The position numbers and the translations under genes are program-made. This document shows positions 26,701 to 39,000 of a DNA stretch of 64,000 bases, one piece after another (position 1 is the stretch's first letter; each line of letters opens with the position of its first letter). The stretch spans positions 1,114,001 to 1,178,000 of the forward strand of contig NC_134031.1 in the NCBI RefSeq assembly GCF_964204645.1, written 5' to 3'. Source of the stretch: Tubulanus polymorphus. Taxonomy: Eukaryota; Nemertea; Palaeonemertea; Tubulaniformes; Tubulanidae. A model generated the notes under the pieces. It did no database searches. It was not told the origin of the DNA and was given only the letters and a program-made list of their open reading frames with translations.

Positions 26701-26975
26701 TTATGGCCTTGCACAAAATGTATATACATTGTCATCTATATCTGTATCTATATACATACATAACATTATATTCTATTTGTATATCATGTACTAAAACTGG
26801 GTGACTCAATCGCTGTTTGCATGTTTCTGTTTAGTTATAACTTCAGACATCTTTAGAAAGAAATTGAAGTAATCAAGAAATTCTTCTCTGCTTTCTATTT
26901 GATGTGTATTTAGAATAAAATGATACGTGGCTGTTCTATTACAAATCTTGCCCCTCCTCTTTCTCTCTCTCTCTG

Positions 26976-27017
<42 letters not shown>

Positions 27018-30000
27018 TTACTACAGAGTTTACAAATTCACCTGGCATTATGACCTCTCTTTCTTTCTTTCTACTCTTTCAAAGTCTTCTTTTCAAATGA
27101 ACTAGAAACATATATAAAATACGAATTAAACATAATTCAGTAGATGAAATGAAACAATGTATTGAGATCACCCTACGAGTTACTGTTAAATCAAGAAACG
27201 GCCGTGAAGAATTGAAATTTTAAAACTGCATTTCTAAATTCCTTGCTGAGGTAAATAATGATCACTCCAGAATAGATGTACCCATCAACCTCTAAAAGTA
27301 CGGGCTTAGATTTGCAGTCACTCGAGTTTTTTTATCATTAGATGATAATGGAATTTTTTTTTTTTCAATTGTGTGAATATATAAAATGGTGGCGGGTGCT
27401 ATTATAAGCATGTATCAGTGTTGTCTGCCCCTACCCACAATCCCCTGTTTTAGATATAGGAAAACTTGCTTTCATTCGGAAAATTTGTCAGTTATTTTAA
27501 ATGTTTGAACTGACCTGGTTCCGCGCCGGTGTCCAGCTACAAGGACAGTTGGTTATAACCGGTGTATATTAATGATATGAATCAGTTGTATATATTTGAT
27601 AAACACTGTGAAGGGTTTGAGTGATTTTTGTTTTTTTTAATGAGGAGTTTTTCTACGGAGTGTGATCGAGGCCTGTGCGTGAGTGAGCGTGTGCGTGGAT
27701 TCATATTATCTTCTATAACGCTGTATTTTGAACGTCACATTCTCGATGATATTTTCATCAACGGGCTGCAGTTTTCATCATGTACACGTTTCATTTTTAT
27801 TTGAATATTAACGAGCAAATTTATTGATTTGATTAGTGAGTGATTGATTGTATTTAATTTGATTTTTTCTTCCAATCAGGTTCTTGCTTTGAGGCATCAA
27901 ATTGGCATTATTCCGGTATCAATTACATAATATCATCATATATATATATATATACATATCCATAATATATATATACAATAGACCAGGCGGCCATTTTCCT
28001 GTAAATCTAGCTTTCAGGTTTTTAGAGGTTCAATCCTACTTTGTTGTCCGTTTTATAAGAATTTGCATGCAACTCGATCCCGAAAGATATTTAAGTTATT
28101 TTTCGATGCTTTGATGTTATTTCCCCGATTCAAGAGAAAGCGAGCTACCTCTGGCAGGTGACCTGTGTATATATGTATATATATAGGTCCTGTATTGCAC
28201 TAATAGATACCCCCAGTTAGTGAAAAAGATTTAATAAAATGGAATGTTTGGTTGGAATGTTAATAATGACTAAATGGCCAACGTTATATCGAGAAAAGAA
28301 TCACGATTACAAATTCAAAACAATTTGTTCTGTGGTGATGGAGACAAATTTCTCTTTGATTTTTAGGTATTTCAGTAACTCCTCTGATTATTCTGCTATT
28401 TTGCTACATTTTTGGTAAATTTTTTTTGCCACGATTTAAAGCCATCATCTCATTATAGAAAAAAAAACCTTGCATAAGATTCTATCGCTGAAAATATTAG
28501 TTTTATCTGATCCCGACGAAACCATCTGGTTTTTCAGTACAGCGTCATTTCTGCATTAGTATCTCGAAGTTGTTTTCAGCACCCATCAGCTTTTCATCAT
28601 TCATACCACCTTTAAGATAATTACTATATTTATATATATATCGCCTTGATAAGATCAAAAAATGGAAATTAAGTAAATGGGGAAGAATCGGTTTTGTCCG
28701 TTATGTCGGACTTTAGTTGGAAATGGTTAGAGAAGAGGGCGCTATGGCTGATATCTTGACTAACTAGTAGAATACGTACTTAGTCTAGAGTGAAATCGGA
28801 GATACACATTTTTAGATGTTGGTGGTTGAAAATTTAGAGTATTTACGACGAGTAAACAATTTCGTTTCTCTTTTTACATAAATGAAGTCTTCTTTTCAGC
28901 AACACAATGACGCGATATCCATCGAAATTTACTCCCTAATTCGATTCAGTCTGATTTCAGTTTTTTTTTCGAATTCTTTTGTATTAACGACATGCACTGG
29001 TTTTTTATCAATATTCATTATTTTCATTTCATCCTTTCCACTCCATATATTTTCAATATCGAATTTGCCTCTCCACACACTGTGCAATAGTTCTTACAGC
29101 CGGGCTCTCTATCATTCTATCATTTAGAATACGAAATAATTAATCGTCAAACAGAATTTCAAACTGAGAAATGAAATTATTTATTTAAAAAGAAAAAAAA
29201 TCCCATTTCTGATAATTCAAATTTTCCAAAAAAAAAAGAAGAAATTAATTAAATTACCAATCGCCTTAGTTTAAGTGTACCTTTGATTAACAAAGCTGGT
29301 CTAGCAGAAATAATGACCCCTGACATGTTTCCATTTGTTAGCAGTCAAACTTTATCTCCCTGGGATTCTTGCGATTGTTCCGAGCGGCACGGTTGATTAA
29401 ACTGCTACGACAAGGTTACACTATACGAATACTGCTGTGGACATTCATACAGTCACTGAGGGTAAGGAAAAAAAATGATGGCGCTATCTCTTATATCAGG
29501 GGGACAGATTGATATAATGATTGTTTCACTGTTACATACCGTACATGTTTGTGGTTGTTTTTCAGGCCTTACCATATGTATGTTTACTGATAGTTATGCT
29601 GTTCTTCATCTATGCCATTATCGGGATGCAAGTAAGTAACAATGGACGGAACCTGAATTTAAATCCAGAGTTTTACAAAAACGTTTAACCCTTTCAGTGC
29701 GTCTACACCGCAGTGCGGTGTATAAATCAGTGATGGATTTTGCTAGTACACCGCACTGCGGTGTATTGATGTAATTAGTAATTTGTAATTACCTCTATTG
29801 AAAAATGGCAGAAAGTCTCAAACATAGTGAAATACTAGTAACTAACGATACACCGCACTGCGGTGTAGACGCACTATAGTGGTATTCCCATTGTTCAACA
29901 CACTAGGGTGGAATTTTTTAGAATTTTCAAATTTTCTCCAGCACTATAGGGTATTAATTAGTCAGCACTGAAAGGGTTAAGCCTAAAACGGTTAAGTTTG

Positions 30001-33000
30001 AATTGTTGTCCTCATTGAAAAAAAAAAAAAAGTAACCAATGGCAATTACACCAAAAATTTGAGTTTAACTTTTTTGTGAAATTGAGTCCTGATGCTAAGA
30101 ACCTTTAGTGTGAGCGTATCTCAGAGTGGTTTGGTAAAGCTATGATCGCTGTGGATACAACTACTTCCAGCATTGATGAAACTCATGTCACTAGTCATTC
30201 GAATGAATCTATTTTCTGTTGCAGGTTTTTGGAAATATCAAACTTGATTCGTCGACGGATATAAATCGTCATAACAACTTCCAAACGTTCATGCAAGCAT
30301 TGTTGCTGTTATTCCGTTGCGCTACTGGTGAGGCGTGGCAGTTGATCATGTTGTCATGTTTACCGAACGCTCAGTGTGATCCTAAAGCCGGTGACAGTAA
30401 CACCTGTGGAGATGACGTCGCATATTTCTATTTCTGTTCATTCATTTTCTTCTGTTCGTTCTTGGTAAGATTAACGCTCAGTTGTCAATCTTCAGTCTGT
30501 AACTCCGCCCTCTCGGACAATTGATGACCCATCTAAATGCTCACAGAATTGTCAACACTTCGCTAGGGTGCGATTTCATGATTCAATTAAATCAGTCTCC
30601 GGGTTAAAGTAAAAACAGGCCTCAGGCATTTCAGTTTGAAAATGAATTACAGCTTTTTACCAGACCCACTCAGATATACATGTAATGAGCATGCAATGTG
30701 GAAACTTAAAGTGTCCAGAATTGAACGATTGATATTCATTTATGATGATATTGACACTATAACGCACCCCAAGCAAGCAGTGCATTTACCCATCATGTTG
30801 ATTGTCTGAGTAGGGTGCAGGGTACAGACAGCTCTTTGATAAATTAACACATGAAATGATATTATTTGTTCTAATTCACAGATTCATCATCGTACTATAA
30901 TATACTGTTTTACATGTTTTCAGATGTTGAACTTGTTCGTAGCTGTTATCATGGATAACTTCGATTATCTGACACGTGATTCATCGATTCTTGGACCACA
31001 TCATCTCGATGAATATACACGAGTTTGGGCGGAGTATGATCCAGCTGCCTCGTAAGAATCTCTCAATATTAACCATTGATGATACGCTATGTCCATTTTT
31101 TAATGATAATATGGAGAATCCCAGACTAATCTAGCGATAAAGATGAAAACTTAATTTATTGATTCAACATTTTGATTATAACCTAATAGTCAGTATTCCT
31201 GAAGATGACTATTAAGTAATTAGGAAACGTTCAATCAAAAATCATTAGCTTGAAAGAGACCTTATCTTTCTCGTTAAAGTATGGGATTATCTATATATAT
31301 CTCAATACTCTCTCTTTATCTTGGCTTTAAACTGTTCTTGATCATGTGTTTGTTTTCTCAATTATCATCAGGGGCCGCATTCATTACAATAATATGTATG
31401 AAATGCTGCGTAATATGGAACCACCTGTTGGATTTGGTAAAAAGTGTCCGTACAGACTAGCTTATAGGGTAAGTTACGAATTGAGGTACTTCATTGAGGT
31501 ATCAGGAAAGCGATAGGACAAGGAAACGTTTGGAAATGCGGTCGAATATATCTCGCCGCCCTCTGGCAGTTTTTATATTCATTACATAAAACGACTGCCA
31601 TTTTTTTTTTTTTGTAGAAACTGATACGAATGAATATGCCCGTAGCAGAGGATAATACTGTACATTTTACAACCACTTTGTTTGCCTTAATCCGAGAGTC
31701 ATTACAGATCAAAATGGGACCAGGTAAGCGAGCGTCTGAAAGCATCCTTCTGACAATTGTTCAAACAGAACTTAGGATTCGGATTGATGATTATACCGTA
31801 TACATCACAAAATGAGAATATTTTCGCATGCTTCTTTTTATTCCTCATCGTTTTGAATCTGAATGTTTCGAAGAAAACTTCATTAACATTTAACGAATCA
31901 TGTCGTTTTTAGTTGGTTTTTTCTATATGAACGATTGTCGCGCACAGATATTTTAATTTTGTTTAAAATAATTCGTAGCAGACGAAGCAAAGGGAACATT
32001 TAATCATGAACTTGAAGTATGAAGTTTGCGTTAGTTTATGCGGTTATGTCTATAGAGTCTTTACGATATCATTGAAAATCTGACCATTAAACACCGGTCA
32101 GCCATTTGGGTGGTAACTTCGTCGCCCACAAATACAGTAGACCTTGCTTGCCTTAGATCTCGCAGGACTGATGAATATTCTTGTGAGGCAGCAAGTGAAT
32201 TCCAGGGCAGTTGGAGCGAGGATGGAATTGGAGTGAGAAAATTAGGTATATATTGTCAGGCAGGGTACGCGAGATAATCAGGTCATTCACCCTGGCCGAG
32301 TGTCCAATGACAGACGTGAGATAATCAGGTCATTCACCCTGGCCGAGTGGTCCAATGACAGACGTGAGATAATCAGGTCATTCACCCTGGCCGAGTGGTC
32401 CAATGACAGACGTGAGATAATCAGGTCATTCACCCTGGCCGAGTGGTCCAATGACAGATCTTATCGCTAAGACCTATACATACAACTACATAACTGTATT
32501 TTATAGCGTTTTGAAAATCTTATTGAATGTGAAAATTCTACGATGTACCATAAATGTGTCTATGCATGTTTTGATTCAATAGTTAACCCAGCGGTTCCCG
32601 TTGAGAAGACCCGTAAGTATTATACCTGCAAGCTATGTATGCTGTTCACTCGTTTGAGAATAACAAATATACATATTTATATATAGCCAACGAAGTCATC
32701 TCTACTGTTGTTTAACTGTTTGAATATTGTGTTTGATGCATAAGCTGAACTGATTTACAGCACTATGTTCATTTCATTCCGATTGGAAAGATCTTTCTAA
32801 TTTGCACACGATATGATGCCTTATATTTCCACCGAAGATACCATACATAAACTCTGGATCCAGTTCCTCAGTTGCAAATTAGAGTTATCTCTGAGATGAA
32901 ATGGATTTATTTCCCAATGATTATTTAAACCAGAGTCAAACTTTTAACTTGGGACTGTGGAGCTGGCTGCTGATGTCCTAATTTACTTTAATGATGCCCC

Positions 33001-36000
33001 TCATGGCCTACCGTATTGCATAGAAGTAAACAGTAGAAGATGGAGTTGGTGATTTATTTTATGAATACCACTATAAACACTGGTCAACTATAGCTCGATG
33101 CCAAAATCATTATCATAATATATACTACATTTTCATATTTACATTTATATTATCTGCCTTCATTTTCTTACAAAATATAATCTTGAATTTGTTTATCTAT
33201 TTTGCTATTTTTAACGATGAATACTACATTGTATTTAGTCCTATGGCGTCATATTTATCGGGTTTCAAGTTCAACTTTTCTAACCCTCAAACAAAAGACT
33301 TGTACTTTATCGTCAAAGATACTTCACAGGATAGGTTACATGCAGTTATGATGAGAAAGATTTTTTGTTTTCAAAGTATTAAGAAAACTAAAGCTATGAA
33401 TTGAGACCGAGCATGGAATTAGTTAGCATATATGTATAGATATATAGTAATATGTTGCTTAGAACATCCAATAATTAGTTTTAGATAAATTTGAACTAAG
33501 CGGACATAGATACATACTGTTATTGTTTTATGTGTTGAAGCTTGAGTCATCATTTAGGAATAGATCGTACAACGTTTAGTATTTAGGCAAAAATGTTATG
33601 ATAGAAAAAAAAAACAGCAGGTTATATACATATTTCATGTGCTGAATGATAGATAATATGCTTATAAATGCTCTAGGTGCATGTTTGAATGATAGTAGCT
33701 TAAAGCATGATAAATGCTTGAAACCGATATGATATTATTTTGCTTTGATCTTTACTTCAAATTTCAGCTTTCAGCATCAACCTCGATTCATTTTGGAGAC
33801 TCGATCCGTTCTTTGATTGTAGCTTAATACGGATTGATAATGAATTCATATTTGTTTTATTTCCAGTTGAAGAAATGGATCGTAAAGATGATGAATTCCG
33901 AGAGACCATACGTCGAATGTGGCCGATTCAAGCGAAGAAAATGCTGCATTTATTGATGCCGATTGATGACAGGAAGAATCGTATGATTGATAAAGATCCA
34001 GGTCGGTTTCATCAACAGAATCAATTACTTCATCCCGCGCCTTTTTTGAGAACGTCGGTTCTGCATCGGTTAGAGATGAGTTATGAACAAACCCGTACCC
34101 ATTTCCCTTTGCTACACCAGGGCTGGATCCAGACCGTAGCGCCTGACCATCGTGCTATTAGTTTGTATTAAAGGCAAGACATTAGGCTGAACCCTGACTG
34201 AAGAGTAGGTACCGGGCTGGAACTACAGTCGAGTAGCTGTCTGGTCCCTTTCTGTCCACAGTCATTGTGCCATTCGTTAGAACATATACCACAGAAAGTT
34301 GCTATAAAACTGTATCAGCTCAGAGGATTGCAGAATGAATAAAGAATATTTTGTCTCGGCTGGAAAAGTAGCCCTTTCTGTTGGTTCTATGGTCAGAAGT
34401 CGCCCCTGGATCCACCTCTGTACAGATACCAGTTCTAAAACTTAAGTAGAATGATTATCAAATAGACATCAAAATCATTGTACAATAAACAGAAAACAGA
34501 TTTATTTGAATAATATCACTGAGTGATTTTATTTACTGTATCCTATTATCAGTCATGACGGCCATATCATCGGGTAGAAGTTTCCTATCACAACCAAAAC
34601 AAGGTTTGTTTCATCATTAATTGACAAGAAAAAAACAATCTTTTCTTACAAATTTCTCTTAATTCTTCTTTCCAATTTGCCGTGTCATATCATATTTGTG
34701 TATATCGATATTTATTTCAACTTCAAGATTCCTAGATTTTCATGTTAAAAACATATTCGTTATCAGTATTAGATATTTAATCAAATACGATTTTCTATTC
34801 CAATATTCCTCGGCATGTATTTTTCATGTAATCTATATGTGCTATGTTACAATACTGTGATACATAGGTGTAGATTATTGAATTAAAGAAATACCATTTT
34901 CAGACATTTTCATAACTATGATATTTGTTGATAGCTCGTGGGAAGCCATGTTCTTTTTACCTCTGTCTCGTCACCATTCAGGAATTTATTTGCACCTTTA
35001 TCTCGTTGGTATTTTTACTACATGTTTTTACCACAGAAATAATCTCAAGAGCCGAGTTGCACAGTCGTGACTTAAGACCAAAAGAGGTCATACATCTGGA
35101 TGCTGGTCTTTAGTTGTTAGACTCATTGGAGAATCATGATGGTCTATGAATGGTCTTGAATCTAAGGCGTGACTGTGCAAGTTGGCCGTGACGCGACTTC
35201 AGATCCAAGCAGATCCATATTATCACAAAAATGCAGAAAATGCATATATAATTCTTTTTCTTTTATGATTCAGGATCCAGTTCCACACAAATTAATTGAT
35301 TTTCGATCAGTTAACTCTGAATCACATCTCGCAACTGTGGAACCGGGTCCGCGCAGAATCTGCTTCTGACGGTGATGACAACGTAATACATGATTTTCAC
35401 TCTGCGTTTACGTTTTATTTTCAGACACGCCGAATCACCGGTTAACTGTCGGTAAAATCTATGCAGGGCTTCTAATTGCTGAGAACTGGAGAGCGTATAA
35501 AGCAAGCCAGTCAAAAATAAATCATAAAGCTGTAAGTATGAAATGAAGGGTATGAATCGATGGTGTAGCGTATAAACATACACGTGTTATAGTAATTGAA
35601 TTGTATCTGATATGATGAACATGTTTGATGATTGTAGACTAGTGTTTGGTGAATCTAGTGAAATACCGTAAAACACCCCCTCCCCCCCCCCCTCCCCCTC
35701 TTTAAACCACCCTTCCAAATGCTTTGTCGACCCCTATGCTTTAAGTACTGAATGGTGTTATTGAGAGAATATGGGCACACGTTAGGTAACACAGAGGACT
35801 ACTGTAAGCTCAAATGGAACTTTAAGTTGTTCTATGAATGTGGTCCCAGTTCCACAGTTGAGAAGCTTATACCCGTAGTTCAGGAAGTTGGTAAAGTTAC
35901 CCATCGAATAAATCAAGGATGTTTGTCCCTTTTCAATTGTGCTCGTGCAGAAGACATTATCGACTTTCTCTTTCACTTGCCATGTTTAGAAGTCTCGGCC

Positions 36001-39000
36001 ATTTCTTCCATCTTGTGTGATGGCAGAAATCTTCTACTTATATTCCATCTTCCGGAAGAGAACGATCGAAAGTGGCCCTGGTTGTCACCTTGTCTACGCG
36101 CGTTAACTTTAACCAATGTTTGAACGATCAAGGAGTTTGAACTGTGTAAAACCATGGATGTATAATCTAGTTTATGTGTCCATGTTAGAACCATACTCTG
36201 CGGGAACGTGGCCTGTTTTTTAAAGTGGATATCGCACGATTCCAGAATCTGTGAATATTACATGTGTAATATATATATATACGGATGGATGTTTGATCGG
36301 AATGAACTCTGTTACCGCCGTATAGTAGCACTCTGTGAATTAAAACAACCAATCACCACGCACTCCTCTGATTGATGATGAAATAAACACCGACCAGGTC
36401 CAGGAAGAACATCTCTAAACGCATGCTATCGATATTTCAATGAATTGAAATGAAATTCTTTCCAAAGCGACATTTTATTAAAAAATCTAATATCGGTATA
36501 TATCATACCAACAAATAGTCATTTGAAAAACTGGAATTGTGTTTGTTGATAAAATGTCGTGCTTAGAGTTGTTGGTGCAATCAGTTCAAATGTCTTCATA
36601 GCACGGTACGATTTAACTTGATTTCAAACATTAAGAACTTCATTTAACACCGAAAAGAGTTGAACATTCACTGCCCAGTTCCGCAGTTTTCAGTTCAGAT
36701 TAGACTCTATGGTAACCTGATTGAAGATGCACTCTGATTTAACCTTAGAGCCAAATAACTGTGGAGCTGTCTCCAGAAATCTTAATGAATTCATTGAATC
36801 ATGCACCAACAAGTGAGAATTTCTGATGGACAGGTTTTTTTTTTCGTGTATTGCACATGACAGATGCACAACAGAGATATGAGTTTTTAATGTCATTGTT
36901 ATTTTCAGATAAAGATTCTAGGCTTAGATGAAGAGGTAAAATAACAATACAAATCAATGTGCCATGATATATAACACCTTCTATATATATATATACATAT
37001 ATACATTCTTAATCCTTAACTCATCGTTGCTTCTGTTCTTAGAAATAGATCATATTCATATTATATTTCTCTGTGTTCTATTCAAGAACTTAAACTAAAG
37101 ATAGTTATTTCCACAACTGAAATGTGTTGTCCCCGTGAAGAACCGCTAAATGACTTACACCGTATTTTCCAAATCTGGTCATCACTGACGTCTGTCTGAT
37201 AAAGTGGCCTCGATAGATCATTGAAATGCCTTATGCATGTGTTTTTTAACCTAACCTGTTATTTATTATTAACAAGCGTTGTGTTTATAATTTTCGATTA
37301 GATTTATTCATTTCAGTCCCAATTCAGTTAATTTCAAGTATTTCAGCTTGCTGATATTAAAAAACAATCTAAAGAAGTATACTGTTTAGTTAATAATTCC
37401 TGCTTCCATTGAGGCCCTGTTTAAAGCACCACCATCAGACTTTCCCGGGTTTCCATGTGGACTATTATAATCCTTATGGTGGTTGCTTGTATAGAGGTTT
37501 TGTACATTAGTTTGCTTGCCAGCCATACATAACAACAACAGATCGAATCGGGGGAGTTACAAACCTCGCGGGTCCATCATGTACGTAAATCACTTATTGT
37601 GTTTGCTAACCAATATGGCGGCGGTCTTATCAAAAAAGCACCTGGCTACAAGACCTCTCTATACTGGGATATTTCAAACTTTCTGTTTACGTGGCCTGAT
37701 TCTGATGGACATTCTAAGAAACTCCTCCTCCACAGTTATTTTCCATTTTCAGCAAGCAGATTTTTTTTTCATTTTTCGAGATCCTGATTCTGTTTTAACG
37801 ATAGATGTGAATGCATAAACGCGCACTAATTTATCAATATATCTCGATGTTGTTTACACTCGTAAAATGCAGCAATTAAACTGCTATCTCCAACCATACT
37901 GATTCTCATTGATGCCTTATATGTTGATTTGGTGACCGGATAAAAAATTGCTTTTATGTTCGTGTTTAAAGATAATTTGCGTAAATCGGACGGATAAAAC
38001 TAATTCGATTTTGATTGATTAGACTTCGACTGTACTTTCACTAATAAATTTCTTTGTATTTTTTTAACAGGATCCTAAGCGTGAGGAGGTTGGTCATCGT
38101 GCCTGTTCCATTTATTATTTCTCTTCAATGTTCCGTGTTGGTTGAGCGGAAGTAATCTGACTGTGGCCATATCAAAATTATTACTATCGAAATATCGCTA
38201 ATGGGGTATACAGAAAAAAATCCCATGATAGAAAGAGAAGAAAGTCTGAACTTCTACTTTAGTTAATGATTTATATTTAGTCATCTTCAGGAATAATTAA
38301 GTTGAAATAGAATTTTCAGGCACTTTTTTTCTTTCAATGTGTGAGATTTTCCTGTATTATCATTATACAATATTGACGCACTATTTCATCAATGGTTTTA
38401 GTCAGGTTACTTTATACTGTTTGAATTGTGTGAATCAATGTCGGTGAATTTTTACCACCAATCTATCAGCCCTTCCCTGCCCTAAATGCTGAAATAATCT
38501 TCAACCCAAAACCTGCAGAACCTTCTCAAGACCAAAACTACAATACATGATATATGACTGTAAACAGTAAACTGATTTACATTTCACTATGGATTGATCT
38601 TGATTTGAGAAAAAGTTCAGAGTCAAACTGCGCAACCCTTCTCTTAATCCTTCTATGCGATGACATTCATTGATTTTTATCATCCAATTGCCAAAACTCA
38701 AATGAACGAGAACAATCTTCACTAAATATGAATGTTTGTTTCAGTGTAATGTATATATCTAGCTCTCGGCCAATGGCATGCTCTGTATCACTCATATAAC
38801 CCACTGTTGTAACGTGCTATGTGATTGGTTTGATTTGAAAGTTGTAATATATATCGTTTGATGTTTGAATTTGGGTTCAATGAATGAAACCTCATTCGTG
38901 TCTTTATCTAAATATTGAGCTGAGTGATGTGAGGATAGTTTTATCTTCCAAAAGACAATTACGTGTATTCTGTTTAGAAAAAGCCACAATAAAATCTAAT

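Larger units (their letters stand above)
23338..29344. other. Intron before IVS4
   Basis: Six kilobases, the longest intron within domain IV. Holds a palindromic element near 24355-24445, a degenerate TTAA-type MITE (25595-25877), a (CT)n microsatellite (about 26958-27013) and a weak cassette candidate (27880-27915). Confidence 0.6.
31724..33866. other. Intron in the pre-IQ region
   Basis: Contains the 30-nt cassette candidate, a four-copy 48-bp tandem array (32269-32458) and the MITE-like stretch near 32130-32280. The open frame at 33183-33404 shows no known similarity. Confidence 0.55.

Noticed and set aside
31052-31617. Search for a second EF-hand exon like vertebrate 37a/37b
   Set aside because: Only one copy (31372-31468) is visible in this interval.
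34002-34171. Continuation of the pre-IQ exon to a stop at 34171 as an alternative C terminus
   Set aside because: It would remove the IQ domain and the whole tail; no poly(A) signal of suitable spacing was noted nearby, and splicing at 34001 continues in phase to the IQ exon.
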